64,000 nt of DNA from Aneurinibacillus thermoaerophilus (GCF_900099925.1 NZ_FNDE01000002.1:124001-188000), one strand, 5' to 3'. Shown: positions 52,899 through 61,752, counted from the first letter of the stretch. The notes: generated by a model not told the origin, from the sequence alone. Numbers and translations are program-made.

Positions 52899-53087
52899 GA
52901 TGCTTTTATTATAAAATGAGTTTATATCAATAAAATTCAGAATTAATTTTCGATTTTTAGAAAGAATGAAGAATAGGAGCAAACGTCGGGAAGTTTTGTT
53001 CCTGTTTTCCTTTTTTGGGTAGAAATAATTAAGAGAATTCGGGTAGAATAAAAAATAGTTTGTTTTTGCGAAGAAAGGAAGGAAGCT

Positions 53088-54449
53088 ATGAGTTCATTCG
53101 CGGATTTTCAGTTAAAACCGGAAATTCTGCAAGCGATTGTGGATCTGTATTATAAAGAACCGACACCGATTCAGAAAGAAGCGATTCCGCTTGCGCTTCA
53201 AGGCAAAGATGTTATTGGTCAGGCGCAGACCGGAACGGGTAAAACCGCCGCTTTCGTTATCCCGATGCTTCAGATGTTAGAGATACAAAAGAAAGATGTG
53301 CAGGCGCTGATTATGACGCCGACGCGGGAGCTTGCTATTCAGATTGCAGACGACGTTGCCGATTTGGGCAAGTATTTGGGCGTACATGTATTGTCGTTAC
53401 ACGGCGGACAGGATATTGCGCGCCAGATTAGCAAGTTGTCCGGCCAGGTGCATATCGTGGTCGGTACACCGGGGCGTATTCTTGATCACCTGCGCCGAGA
53501 AACGCTACATTTCGGCCGCATCAAAATGCTCGTGCTGGATGAAGCGGACAAAATGCTAGAGATGGGTTTTTTGGAAGAAGTGGAAGAGGTATTCATTCAG
53601 ACGGCGCAGAAAAAGCAAGTATTATTGTTCTCGGCGACGATGCCGGATGCGGTACGTAAGCTTGCTCATCGTTTTATGAATCAGCCGCAAATTGTGCGGA
53701 TTGAAAAGCGGCAGATTACGGCAGAAAATACGAAAGAATCATATTATGTAGTAAATCAGAGCGATAAATCGGATGTGTTAATGGAACTTGTCAAGGAGGC
53801 CCGTCCGTATTTGGCTGTGATTTTTGCTAATACAAAACAACGGGTAAATGAACTGGTACGTCGCCTGCAAGAAAACGGAATCGAAGCGGAGGCATTGCAT
53901 GGCGATTTGACCCAGAAGAAAAGGGAGCAGATTATGGAGCGGTTCCGCCAGGCCAAATTCCAGTATCTTGTCGCTACAGACATTGCGGCGCGTGGCCTTG
54001 ATGTGGAAGGGATTACCCATGTATTCAATTACGATATGCCCTCCGATTTAGAAAGTTATATTCATCGTGTTGGACGTACTGGCCGGGCCGGGCAGCAAGG
54101 TGAAGCCATTTCTTTAGTTTCGCCGCGCCAGAAGCAGTGGTTCAACCGCTTCGCTCGGGCGATTAGCGGCGGCGTGGAGCAGAAGTTTCTTGGCGGCAAG
54201 CCACGTGAGGAACGAAAACTGCGCAAGCGGGACGAAGCGGTCACGATAGAGGCACAGGAAGCGAAAACAACGGAGCAGGTCGCAGCGAAGGAGACGGAGA
54301 AGAAGCGCCAGGGCGGACGCGCCAAAGCGAAGCCGCCGAAAGTAAAGCCAGGTTATAAAAAGAAAATGCGGCTTGAACGGGAAAAGCAGTTGCGCAAAGA
54401 ACGCCGCCGCAAGATAGAAGAAATATACAAGAGAAGAAATAAGAAATAA
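53088..54449 (+). CDS. DEAD-box RNA helicase
   Basis: ATP-dependent RNA helicase of the CshA/CshB type, 453 residues. All core motifs are present: AQTGTGKT, PTRELAIQ, VGTPGRILDH, VLDEADKM, FSATM, HGDLTQKKRE, ATDIAARGLD and HRVGRTGRAG. The C-terminal roughly 80 residues are very basic (KKRQGGRAKAKPPKVKP, then repeated RRRK), typical of RNA-binding tails. No separate RRM domain is present. GAAAGGAAGG precedes the ATG. A short tandem AAATAAG repeat overlaps the stop. Confidence 0.92.
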   Translation: MSSFADFQLKPEILQAIVDLYYKEPTPIQKEAIPLALQGKDVIGQAQTGTGKTAAFVIPMLQMLEIQKKDVQALIMTPTRELAIQIADDVADLGKYLGVHVLSLHGGQDIARQISKLSGQVHIVVGTPGRILDHLRRETLHFGRIKMLVLDEADKMLEMGFLEEVEEVFIQTAQKKQVLLFSATMPDAVRKLAHRFMNQPQIVRIEKRQITAENTKESYYVVNQSDKSDVLMELVKEARPYLAVIFANTKQRVNELVRRLQENGIEAEALHGDLTQKKREQIMERFRQAKFQYLVATDIAARGLDVEGITHVFNYDMPSDLESYIHRVGRTGRAGQQGEAISLVSPRQKQWFNRFARAISGGVEQKFLGGKPREERKLRKRDEAVTIEAQEAKTTEQVAAKETEKKRQGGRAKAKPPKVKPGYKKKMRLEREKQLRKERRRKIEEIYKRRNKK

Positions 54450-54464
54450 GAAATAAGAGGGGCA

Positions 54465-54497
54465 GGGAGACGTGTTCTTGTGAACGCCTCCCTTTTT
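54465..54497 (+). terminator. Terminator after the helicase gene
   Basis: GGGAG/CTCCC stem with inner CGTGTTC/GAACG pairing, followed by TTTTTG. Confidence 0.78.
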
Positions 54498-54536
54498 GTA
54501 TCCTTCTATTTCCTCGTTTATAGCCAAAATGTCGGA

Positions 54537-54565
54537 TTGACAGTAAGCCTAATACATTGTACTTT
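54537..54565 (+). promoter_or_regulatory. Promoter of the TerC gene leader
   Basis: Consensus TTGACA, 17-base spacer and TACTTT with a TG just upstream (extended -10). It lies about 20 bases before the riboswitch. Confidence 0.55.
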
Positions 54566-54582
54566 ATAGTTAAAAGTAAATA

Positions 54583-54666
54583 AGCCCATAGGGGAGTAGC
54601 TTTGAAAACGATAGGGTCGTCATTACGGGAACTCGGCGGGAACCCCGGCTCTATCGGCAGCATATT
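54583..54666 (+). promoter_or_regulatory. yybP-ykoY manganese riboswitch
   Basis: The conserved core is visible: AGGGGAGTAGC, then GGGTCGTCATTACGGGAAC, then AACCCCGGCTCTATCGGCAG. Mn binding stabilises the aptamer and prevents terminator formation, turning on export or metalation genes. It is followed by a terminator at 54679-54712 and a TerC-family gene, a known target class. Confidence 0.93.
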
Positions 54667-54678
54667 CATGTTGTAAGC

Positions 54679-54712
54679 AAGACCTTTGCCGTATTCGGCA
54701 AGGTCTTTTTGT
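54679..54712 (+). terminator. Mn riboswitch expression-platform terminator
   Basis: AAGACCTTTGCCG-TATT-CGGCAAGGTCTT followed by TTTG. It is the default OFF structure in the absence of Mn. Confidence 0.88.
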
Positions 54713-54786
54713 GTTTTTTAGAAAGAAATCCATTTTTTTAGGTTGCTTTTCACACAGTAGAAAATATTGAGAGGAGGATGATTGTA

Positions 54787-55470
54787 ATGGATTTTTTATC
54801 CACAGAATTTTTTTCCATGCTTTTTTCCATTATTATTATTGATTTGGTACTGGCCGGCGACAACGCGATTGTAATCGGGCTCGCGTCTCGCAATTTGCCG
54901 AAAGAGCAGCAGAAAAAAGCGATTATCTGGGGGACAGCCGGTGCAATTGCGATACGCGCGCTGGCTACAATCTTTGTCGTTTGGCTGTTGAAAATTCCGG
55001 GCTTGCATTTTGTCGGCGGCGTGATTCTTGTATGGATCGCGTATAAGCTTCTTATTGGCGAGGAAGAAGAAGAAAATATTAAGAGCAGTTCATCGTTGTT
55101 GGGAGCCATTCGTACCATTATTGTCGCTGACGTGATGATGGGTCTTGACAACGTACTGGCGGTAGCGGGAGCCGCTCAGGGACATATGGGCATGGTCGTG
55201 CTCGGTCTGTTAATAAGCATTCCGCTCGTTGTTTGGGGCAGTCAAATTATCATCAAATTAATGGAGCGCTTCCCGATTTTGATTTATGTTGGAGCAGGGG
55301 TACTTGCTTTTACTGCTGCTAAAATGCTCGTTACCGAAAAATTGGTTGTTCCTTTCTTTGCAGAAAATCCGGTTATTAAATGGGCCGTTATTGTTGTTGT
55401 CGTTGCAGGTGTGCTCATTAGTGGTAAGATAAAAAAAGACAAACAATCAACAACAACAGCCTCTGCGTAA
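54787..55470 (+). CDS. TerC-family membrane protein (YkoY-like)
   Basis: Integral membrane protein of 227 residues with seven or so helices. It keeps the TerC acidic motifs LAGDNAIVIGLASRNLP and DVMMGLDNVLAVAGAAQG, which line the metal path. In B. subtilis the TerC proteins YkoY/YceF export Mn for metalation of secreted proteins, and ykoY is controlled by the same riboswitch class. I chose ATG 54787 with GGAGG about 9 bases upstream; an ATG at 54778 is on the ribosome binding site itself. Confidence 0.9.
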   Translation: MDFLSTEFFSMLFSIIIIDLVLAGDNAIVIGLASRNLPKEQQKKAIIWGTAGAIAIRALATIFVVWLLKIPGLHFVGGVILVWIAYKLLIGEEEEENIKSSSSLLGAIRTIIVADVMMGLDNVLAVAGAAQGHMGMVVLGLLISIPLVVWGSQIIIKLMERFPILIYVGAGVLAFTAAKMLVTEKLVVPFFAENPVIKWAVIVVVVAGVLISGKIKKDKQSTTTASA

Positions 55471-55675
55471 TGTAGAGGCTTCTTTTTTACTCGTATATGA
55501 GTTTGCTTACATTTCTTCTTTATCTTGTTGATGGATTTCATTACTATATTATTATGAATTATTATGAGAAGCTCATGGATTGTGAGAAACTCGTGCTTTT
55601 TTACTTTTCCGGGTCTAATATATTATTAAATGTAAAGAAGTAAAGGAATTGACGAAAGAGAGAAGGTGATGCACG

Positions 55676-56479
55676 TTGGAGCCACTTTCCCGTGTGGAGA
55701 AGTATCGCCAACGCAAGGAAAGAAAAAAAGGGAATCGTTCCCTTTTTTGGATGGTATTAATTATTTTGTACATATTTGTTCTATATATCCTTATTTATTT
55801 TATTAAGCTACCTACTGATTATGCGTGGCGCATCGGACTAGAAGCTGGATTGTTTTTTTTAAGTGTGATTTTTCTTGACGCATATTTACAGGCGTTTACT
55901 ACCATTTCTACACGGCCGGTGCAGAAGATGGAAACGCGCTTGATTCGTCCTAATTCGTTTATTATCGGGGCGTGGGTAATTTCTCTTTGTTATCATTTGG
56001 GCGTTGGTTTGTTTAGTTCAATGTATTTGCCGGATTGGATGTATTACGCGGGTTTTGTGTTTACACTGGCTTTATTTTTGGCGACGATCATTCATTTTCT
56101 CACCTATTTCGCCTACAACAAAAAAGAGCGCCAGTGGTTGCTTGAAGAGATGTACGCAAGCGACCAGCGCAGAGCGTATGAAATGATTCGTGATAACCAG
56201 TCGCAGTATTACTGGATTCGTAATGTCATGGAAACGAATGAAGAAGTACGACAGATGATGAAATGGAACGGTTTTGACCGTAATTTGGAAGAAAGGATGT
56301 ATGAGCTACAACCGTATTTTCAGCGCACGATTTTTACGAAGAAAGATTTGGATAAGATTGCAGGTATAAGTGCGTGGTTGGAGAACATGCGCCGTATTAT
56401 TGAGGAGCATCCGAGCTATAGTTCATTGAAGATCCATTCCGATCATCTGCCGCTGCGAAGCAAAAGGGGACAGGATTGA
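55676..56479 (+). CDS. Hypothetical membrane protein, 267 aa
   Basis: TTG 55676 behind GAAGGTGATGCACG. A highly basic N-terminus (RVEKYRQRKERKKGNR) precedes four hydrophobic segments (about residues 25-45, 52-70, 98-115 and 123-142), then a soluble C-terminal half rich in charged residues (NKKERQWLLEEMYASDQRRA, WNGFDRNLEERMYEL). No family recognised. It is monocistronic and convergent with the lipoprotein gene. Confidence 0.72.
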   Translation: MEPLSRVEKYRQRKERKKGNRSLFWMVLIILYIFVLYILIYFIKLPTDYAWRIGLEAGLFFLSVIFLDAYLQAFTTISTRPVQKMETRLIRPNSFIIGAWVISLCYHLGVGLFSSMYLPDWMYYAGFVFTLALFLATIIHFLTYFAYNKKERQWLLEEMYASDQRRAYEMIRDNQSQYYWIRNVMETNEEVRQMMKWNGFDRNLEERMYELQPYFQRTIFTKKDLDKIAGISAWLENMRRIIEEHPSYSSLKIHSDHLPLRSKRGQD

Positions 56480-56559
56480 TGAATATGCTCGCTATCTTCT
56501 TCCCGCGCCATTGAGCTCGGGAAGAAGAGGCAGGATCATCAACCATCTGATTGTATCTT

Positions 56560-57072
56560 TTATCTATCGATTTCAAAATACTCGATTTTACCATTTTTGC
56601 CGACGCGGACGGTAATGATGACGGGATAGAGTTTATCGGGTTTGGAAGTGAATACTTTTCCTGCAAGGCGATATAATGTTTTTCCTTCGTCTAGCTGATT
56701 TTTTTCTACAAGCTGCAACGAAGAAAGCGAAGGTAGATTGAGCGATTCGATCGGGCTTTGCTTTTCCTGTTTCATTACACTTGCGAGTAATGCCGGTTTG
56801 TCGTTTCCGTTTTTTTCAATTAGCGATACGATATTTTTAGACAGAACATTGATCGCTAACTGCGCGATGGCTCGGTCAGCCGCTGATGCGTTTTTCTGCG
56901 CGGCGGCTGTCTCCCAGTCATTGATGGCTTTTTGCTTCGCTTGCATCTGCTGTTTTACCCAGGTCGTCGATTCGGCGGTTTGTACGCGCGTGTCGTCGGA
57001 AGAACAGCCTGTCCCTGCCAGTGCAATTCCTGTCCCTAATAAAAGCACAGCTGCGATATGTTGCCACCTCAT
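56560..57072 (-). CDS. Hypothetical lipoprotein, 170 aa
   Basis: Signal peptide with lipobox GTGC (Cys23), then a Gln/Ala/Lys-rich helical stretch (TWVKQQMQAKQKAINDWETA) and a C-terminal beta-rich part (KTLYRLAGKVFTSKPDKLYP, VRVGKNGKIEYFEI). It should be anchored on the outer face of the membrane. No family recognised. AGGGGAATGG precedes the start. Confidence 0.72.
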   Translation of the reverse strand: MRWQHIAAVLLLGTGIALAGTGCSSDDTRVQTAESTTWVKQQMQAKQKAINDWETAAAQKNASAADRAIAQLAINVLSKNIVSLIEKNGNDKPALLASVMKQEKQSPIESLNLPSLSSLQLVEKNQLDEGKTLYRLAGKVFTSKPDKLYPVIITVRVGKNGKIEYFEIDR

Positions 57073-57197
57073 TTTCGTCCATTCCCCTTTTTCTTAAGCT
57101 TTCACATGCGTTTCATAAAGTTAAACGGTTCACAGGCAAATTAGTTGCGCTTACGTAAAAGAAATTCTTCCGTATAATCCAATGAGGCGACATAAGT

Positions 57198-57893
57198 TTA
57201 TTTTGCGGGATTGCAAGGACGTACATAGAACATCCACAAAAAGCTTAGCGCTTGGCGTAATTCTAACGAAAGCGTGTTTGTCATTTCTTCTGTAACGCCC
57301 CGCTTGTATACGCCTTCCTGATGAAGGATGGTATAGCCGATTTCTGTGAGCAGTCTCCCGCATTCCCACGGCATCATCGTGTTAATTACAACATCTTCGC
57401 CGTACAAGCGCCGGTAGCCGTGTTCACGTGGAGCGGCGGTTGGACCGAGGATGCCGAGCGCCAGCAAGCCACCCGGTTTCAGATATTCCTTTAACGAGAT
57501 GAGCATCCTGCGCGGGTCATCTGTCCACTCGATAACATTAATGGCCATAATTGCCTGGAAGCTTTGTTTTTCAAACGGCAGTTCGCGCAGGTCAGCTTTG
57601 ACGAATGAAAGCCGAAGGCCGGGTTTTATTCGCTTTTCCGCCTTTTTGATCATTTCTTCTGAAATGTCGAGCCCGATGACACTAAATCCGAGTTCTGCCA
57701 GTTTAGCGCTGCCGTAGCCGTCGCCGCATCCTGCGTCAAGCACGGGTCCAAGTTCCGGCTTGATATATGACGAAAGCGTTGGCAATATTGTTTTACGACT
57801 GCCGTTCTCCCACATTTCTCGGCTGTTTGCTTGCCAGTGCCCGGACATTTTGTTCCAATGTGTTTCGCATGCTGCGTGCCAATTAAACGCCAT
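57198..57893 (-). CDS. Class I SAM-dependent methyltransferase
   Basis: 231 residues from ATG 57893 (AGAGAAGGAAA upstream). Motif I is VLDAGCGDGYGS, motif II VIGLDISEEMI and motif III FQAIMAINVIEWTDDPRRM, characteristic of Methyltransf_11-type enzymes acting on small molecules. The N-terminal FNWHAACETHWNKMSGHW segment is typical of Bacillus homologues. Substrate unknown. Confidence 0.87.
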   Translation of the reverse strand: MAFNWHAACETHWNKMSGHWQANSREMWENGSRKTILPTLSSYIKPELGPVLDAGCGDGYGSAKLAELGFSVIGLDISEEMIKKAEKRIKPGLRLSFVKADLRELPFEKQSFQAIMAINVIEWTDDPRRMLISLKEYLKPGGLLALGILGPTAAPREHGYRRLYGEDVVINTMMPWECGRLLTEIGYTILHQEGVYKRGVTEEMTNTLSLELRQALSFLWMFYVRPCNPAK

Positions 57894-58068
57894 TTTCCTT
57901 CTCTCCTTTTTCTTTATTTTATTGTTTACTGAAAAAGTAACACAATTATTGTCAAAAAGCGAGAGGGATGGCACATAGTGGTCAAGCAAAAAAATTTCTT
58001 TATACGCCCCAAAGAAATAGGGTAAAGTTATAAAGAGAATGACGAAACGAGAGTGTGAGGCGAGAAGA

Positions 58069-58875
58069 TTGCAGAATACGGAAAAAAAAGATTGGGGAAT
58101 GTTAGCCAGACGTTGTGCGTTAAGCGCGGGAAAGCTAATTGAGGAAATGCTGGTTCATCCGTTGGAAGTTATGTACAAGACGTCTTCTTCCGATTTAGTT
58201 ACGTCGGTGGATCGGGCGGTTGAACAAATGGTGATCGATGAAATCTTTAAAGTATATCCGGATCACGGAATTCTTGGAGAAGAGGGATTGGTCGCCTGCG
58301 AGCCGTCCAAATTCGAGACAGTATGGATGATTGATCCGATCGACGGGACGACCAATTTTGTTCACCAGCGGCAGAACTATTGTGTCTCGATTGCCGCATA
58401 TCATCGAGGCGTATGCGAAGTGGGCGTTGTGTATGACCCAACACGTCAGGAATTGTTTTACGCGGAGCGGGGTGGGGGCATTTTTTTGAACGATGCCCCT
58501 CTTCGAGTGAAGCGGAATAAAGAAATGAAAGAGGCGCTAATTTCGACAAGCCTTTTTTGGAATCGGCGGGCAATGAAGAATGGCCTTTCGGAAAAAGCGC
58601 AACGGCTCGCGCACAGGGCGCGTGGTGTCCGGATTTATGGTGTGGCAGCGCTAGAACTTGCGTACGTCGCGGCTGGACGGCTTGATGCCTATATCAGCCC
58701 CGGTCTGAATGCGTGGGATCTGGGTGCTGGAAGACTGCTGGTGGAAGAATCCGGCTGTAAAATTAGCACAATAGAAGGGAAAGAGCTTCCGTTTGCAGAG
58801 CGGACGAGTGTGCTTGCTGCCAACCCGAATATATATGACTTTTTGCTTGAATTCTTAACAGAACATACTGTATAA
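58069..58875 (+). CDS. Inositol monophosphatase family protein
   Basis: Mg-dependent sugar/inositol phosphatase of the IMPase/FBPase superfamily, about 268 residues. Metal motifs: ILGEEG (Glu), WMIDPIDGTTNFVH (Asp-Pro-Ile-Asp-Gly-Thr) and NAWDLGAGRLLVEESG. The substrate could be inositol phosphate, NADP or fructose bisphosphate. TTG 58069 has GTGAGGCGAG upstream; an ATG at 58039 is in frame but has a poor ribosome binding site. The que operon promoter overlaps its 3' end. Confidence 0.88.
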   Translation: MQNTEKKDWGMLARRCALSAGKLIEEMLVHPLEVMYKTSSSDLVTSVDRAVEQMVIDEIFKVYPDHGILGEEGLVACEPSKFETVWMIDPIDGTTNFVHQRQNYCVSIAAYHRGVCEVGVVYDPTRQELFYAERGGGIFLNDAPLRVKRNKEMKEALISTSLFWNRRAMKNGLSEKAQRLAHRARGVRIYGVAALELAYVAAGRLDAYISPGLNAWDLGAGRLLVEESGCKISTIEGKELPFAERTSVLAANPNIYDFLLEFLTEHTV

Positions 58876-58876
58876 T
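58847..58876 (+). promoter_or_regulatory. Promoter of the queuosine operon leader
   Basis: TTGAAT, 18-base spacer, consensus TATAAT at 58871-58876. It overlaps the end of the inositol-phosphatase-family gene and predicts a transcript start near 58884. Confidence 0.6.
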
Positions 58877-58914
58877 ATAATATTAAGTAAAGCATGATCT
58901 TTGATAATTGAATC

Positions 58915-58999
58915 ATACTCTACGCGTTAGCGTAGGTGAGAAAGGTTCATTATATCGTTGTTTGTGGCGAAACCAACGTTAAAAATACCACCGGAGTAT
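58915..58999 (+). promoter_or_regulatory. Unidentified riboswitch-like three-way junction before queD
   Basis: Closing stem ATACTC (58915-58920) with GAGTAT (58994-58999). Inside are a perfect hairpin CTACGC-GTTA-GCGTAG (58920-58935) and a second arm CGTTG/CAACG (58956-58960 with 58974-58978). A terminator follows 11 bases later and then the preQ1 pathway operon. I could not fit it to preQ1-I, preQ1-II or other aptamers I know. The layout is that of a ligand-controlled attenuator. Confidence 0.5.
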
Positions 59000-59009
59000 T
59001 GTCTGTTTC

Positions 59010-59036
59010 ATCCCCTGGTGAAGGGGATTTTTTTGT
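59010..59036 (+). terminator. First terminator in the que leader
   Basis: ATCCCCT-GGTGA-AGGGGAT followed by seven or more T. Directly downstream of the junction structure. Confidence 0.82.
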
Positions 59037-59059
59037 TTTTTGTATAAAACGGACAACGC

Positions 59060-59085
59060 AAGGGGCCGCCGCAGGTCCCTTTTTC
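59060..59085 (+). terminator. Second terminator-like hairpin in the que leader
   Basis: AAGGGGCC and GGTCCCTT arms (G-T pairs allowed) around a 5- to 6-base loop, followed by TTTTC. It lies 45 bases before the queD start. Confidence 0.6.
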
Positions 59086-59129
59086 TTTTCCGGATGGTGA
59101 GCTTTGAATGTTAGATGGGAGGGGAAAAC

Positions 59130-59609
59130 ATGTCCGAATTCCAGATTCCACGCAAGGTGCAGCGATTGCATGAAGACATTCGGCCGGAACAGCTGCGCTA
59201 CCACAGTCGGAGGGTTGCCGTAACGAAAGAGTTTACGTTTGATTCCGCGCACCATCTTCACTTATATGAAGGAAAATGCAAAAGCTTACATGGGCATACG
59301 TACAAACTGGTAATTACCATGAGCGGTTTTGTCAACGAAATAGGGATTTGTGTCGATTTCGGAGATATCAAGGAAGTGTATGAAGAAATAATTAAATCGC
59401 AGCTTGACCATAAATATTTAAATGAGGTGCTGCCGCCAATGAATACAACGGCAGAGAACATGGTTGTCTGGATATGGGAAGAACTGGATTGCGCTATTGA
59501 ACAGCGCGGCTGGAAACAGCGCGGAACGCGCCTAGAAGAGCTTGTGCTGTATGAGACACCGACAAGCTACGCGACGCTTAAGCGGGAATGGATGGAAAGC
59601 AATGCATAA
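59130..59609 (+). CDS. queD: 6-carboxy-5,6,7,8-tetrahydropterin synthase
   Basis: Converts 7,8-dihydroneopterin triphosphate to 6-carboxytetrahydropterin, the second step of preQ1 synthesis. ATG 59130 behind GGAGGGG gives 159 residues. The zinc/catalytic motifs are FDSAHHLHLYEGKCKSLHGH (Cys nucleophile and His ligands) and DFGDIKEV; the C-terminal active-site Glu is in LEELVLYETP. It overlaps queE by 8 bases. Confidence 0.95.
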   Translation: MSEFQIPRKVQRLHEDIRPEQLRYHSRRVAVTKEFTFDSAHHLHLYEGKCKSLHGHTYKLVITMSGFVNEIGICVDFGDIKEVYEEIIKSQLDHKYLNEVLPPMNTTAENMVVWIWEELDCAIEQRGWKQRGTRLEELVLYETPTSYATLKREWMESNA

Positions 59610-60330
59610 TTTGGCTTGGGAAGAGCTGCACACTGACCTGAAAGTGCCGATGGTTGAGCTGTTTGAAACGGTGGAAGGAGAAGGCAGGATGGCCGGTTAT
59701 CCGACCGTTTTCATCAGAATTTTTCACTGTAATCTACGCTGTACATGGTGTGATACTACGTATAGCTACGCGCCGGAGAAACCGGCTTTTACCGCTAGCA
59801 TTTGTGAGATTGTTGACCGGGTCTCCGCCTATGGACATGGCGTAGTTTGTCTGACTGGTGGCGAACCGTTGATGCACGGTGTAAAATCGCTTGCGCTTGT
59901 CTATCATCTAGCACGGATTCCACACGTTTGGGATATCCATATTGAGACGAATGGGGCGATTGATTTGCAGCCGTTTCAAGCGCTGCGCGAGCGCGAGAAA
60001 GAAGTGCGGGAGAAAGTACGTTTTGTCATGGACTACAAACTTCCAGCGAGCGGAGAGACGGAGCGCATGCATGTGCCCAATCTCGCGCTTCTGGAAGAAC
60101 GTGATGAAGTGAAGTTTGTTGTAGGGAATGAAGCAGATTTTATGTACGCTTTGGATGTGCTAAAACGACATCCGACGCGCGCTACCGCGCTTTTCAGTCC
60201 CGTATGGGAAACGATGCCGCCCGCGGATTTGGTTTCATTCTTGCTTAAATATAGGCCGCAGGAAGGGCGGGCGCGCTTGAATATGCAGATTCATAAAGTG
60301 ATCTGGGATCCGGAGGCGCGCGGAGTATGA
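59602..60330 (+). CDS. queE: 7-carboxy-7-deazaguanine synthase
   Basis: Radical SAM enzyme that rearranges carboxytetrahydropterin to 7-carboxy-7-deazaguanine. ATG 59602 gives 242 residues. The cluster motif FHCNLRCTWCDTTY has the CX3CX2C spacing. Other landmarks are ELFETVEGEGRMAGYPTVFI, VCLTGGEPL and HIETNGAI. It is coupled to queD by an 8-base overlap. Confidence 0.95.
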   Translation: MHNLAWEELHTDLKVPMVELFETVEGEGRMAGYPTVFIRIFHCNLRCTWCDTTYSYAPEKPAFTASICEIVDRVSAYGHGVVCLTGGEPLMHGVKSLALVYHLARIPHVWDIHIETNGAIDLQPFQALREREKEVREKVRFVMDYKLPASGETERMHVPNLALLEERDEVKFVVGNEADFMYALDVLKRHPTRATALFSPVWETMPPADLVSFLLKYRPQEGRARLNMQIHKVIWDPEARGV

Positions 60331-60401
60331 GGATCGTTCTGTGCGTATTTTCGCCTAGCTTATTTTTTGATCACTTCATGAGATAAAGGGGGAAAAAGAC
60401 G

Positions 60402-61088
60402 GTGAAGAAAGCAGTAGTTGTGCTGAGCGGTGGTCTGGACAGTACGACTTGCATGGGAATTGCCCGCGATGCGGGATATGAATTATATCCGTTGACGTTT
60501 CACTATGGCCAGCGCCACGATCGGGAAGTAGAGCAAGCGAAGAAAATTGCTGCCTTCTATCGTGTACCGCATCACCGAATTGTTACGCTTGATTTTTTGA
60601 AGCAGATCGGTGGCAGCGCGTTGACGGATGAAACGATCGCTGTGCCGGTAGGAGGTGTGAACGAAGCCGGGGAGAATGATATTCCGTCTACGTATGTGCC
60701 GGCGCGCAATCTGATTTTTCTCTCATTGGCTACCGCGTATGCGGAAGTGGTCGGAGCGGAAGTCGTTTATATCGGCGTTAGCGCTGTTGATTATAGCGGC
60801 TATCCCGACTGCCGGCCGGAATTTATTCGCGCGATGAATGAGACGATCGGTCTAGCGACTAAAGCGGGCATAGCCGGTGCAGGCATCCGGATTGAAGCAC
60901 CGCTTGTGCATTTATCCAAGAAAGAAACGATTGAATGGGGGCTGCGTCTTGGCGTTCCATACGAATTGAGCACCTCGTGCTATCAGGGAGGCGAGGAAGC
61001 ATGCGGCGAATGCGATAGCTGCCGTCTGCGCCTTAAAGGATTCGCTGATGCCGGAGCTAAAGATCCGATTCCGTATAAGAAACGATAA
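60402..61088 (+). CDS. queC: 7-cyano-7-deazaguanine synthase
   Basis: ATP-dependent ligase making preQ0 from carboxydeazaguanine and ammonia. 228 residues from GTG 60402 behind AAAGGGGGA. It has the PP-loop VVVLSGGLDSTT and the C-terminal zinc motif CGECDSC with the preceding Cys in STSCYQGGEEAC. Third gene of the operon. Confidence 0.96.
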   Translation: MKKAVVVLSGGLDSTTCMGIARDAGYELYPLTFHYGQRHDREVEQAKKIAAFYRVPHHRIVTLDFLKQIGGSALTDETIAVPVGGVNEAGENDIPSTYVPARNLIFLSLATAYAEVVGAEVVYIGVSAVDYSGYPDCRPEFIRAMNETIGLATKAGIAGAGIRIEAPLVHLSKKETIEWGLRLGVPYELSTSCYQGGEEACGECDSCRLRLKGFADAGAKDPIPYKKR

Positions 61089-61105
61089 GAAAGGATGAGT
61101 CAACA

Positions 61106-61534
61106 ATGGCACAAGTAGAGCACAATCACGCGAAATATAACAACATTCGATTTGACATTCAGGACGAGTCGGCGATCATGGTCGATATTCTTGAAACCAT
61201 TCCTTACGAATACGTCGGAAAAAAAACGGAAGTCACCATTCCGACAAGTGAGTTTACATCCGTATGTCCATGGTCCGGTTTGCCGGATTTCGCGGATATT
61301 AAGATTACATTTATTCCTAACGAAAAATTAATCGAGATGAAATCGTTGAAATACTATTTGACTTCTTACCGGAATGTGGGCATTTATCAGGAGCACGCTA
61401 CGAATAAAATTTTGGAAGACCTCGTCAAATTGGCAGATCCGCTGTATATGCGCGTGGAAGCGATCTGGAACGCCCGCGGTGGACTTGGAACGGAAGTTAT
61501 TGTAGAATACCGTAAGGAAGGATATGAAGGGTAG
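61106..61534 (+). CDS. queF: NADPH-dependent 7-cyano-7-deazaguanine reductase
   Basis: Reduces the nitrile of preQ0 to the amine preQ1, completing the queuosine precursor. This is the short, single-domain Bacillus-type QueF (142 residues). The thioimide-forming Cys is in FTSVCPWSGLPDFA, and the QueF motif ESKSLKYY-like segment appears as EMKSLKYYLTSYRN. AGAAAGGATG precedes the ATG. It ends the que operon. Confidence 0.96.
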   Translation: MAQVEHNHAKYNNIRFDIQDESAIMVDILETIPYEYVGKKTEVTIPTSEFTSVCPWSGLPDFADIKITFIPNEKLIEMKSLKYYLTSYRNVGIYQEHATNKILEDLVKLADPLYMRVEAIWNARGGLGTEVIVEYRKEGYEG

Positions 61535-61544
61535 CGTGCAGTAA

Positions 61545-61751
61545 ATGGATGAAATCAAAACCATCCTTGATGTAAAAGCTTTGCTTCGCCGGTTTGGCAT
61601 CGTTATTTACACGGGCGACAGGTTGACTGACTATGAATTGTTGGAAGAAGAAGTGCGCGAACTTTATCAGGAGAAGCTTATCAATATTACGGAATTTCGC
61701 GCAGCGATGACCGTTCTGCAACGGGCGAAACGGGATAATGAAGAAATATAG
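61545..61751 (+). CDS. yqgQ: YqgQ family protein
   Basis: A 68-residue DUF910/YqgQ protein (VKALLRRFGIVIYTGDRLTD, ELLEEEVRELYQEKLI), a small three-helix fold of unknown function found across Bacilli. It starts 10 bases after queF, so it is probably read from the que transcript. Confidence 0.9.
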   Translation: MDEIKTILDVKALLRRFGIVIYTGDRLTDYELLEEEVRELYQEKLINITEFRAAMTVLQRAKRDNEEI

Positions 61752-61752
61752 A

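Noticed and set aside
54430-54457. Tandem AAATAAG repeats as a CRISPR or satellite array
   Set aside because: Only about three short units at a stop codon; no spacers.
58900-59110. preQ1-I riboswitch
   Set aside because: The compact consensus (GAGGTTC-type stem with an A-rich tail reading TAAAAAACTAA) is not present; only a short GGTTC and AAAAA occur, in the wrong arrangement.
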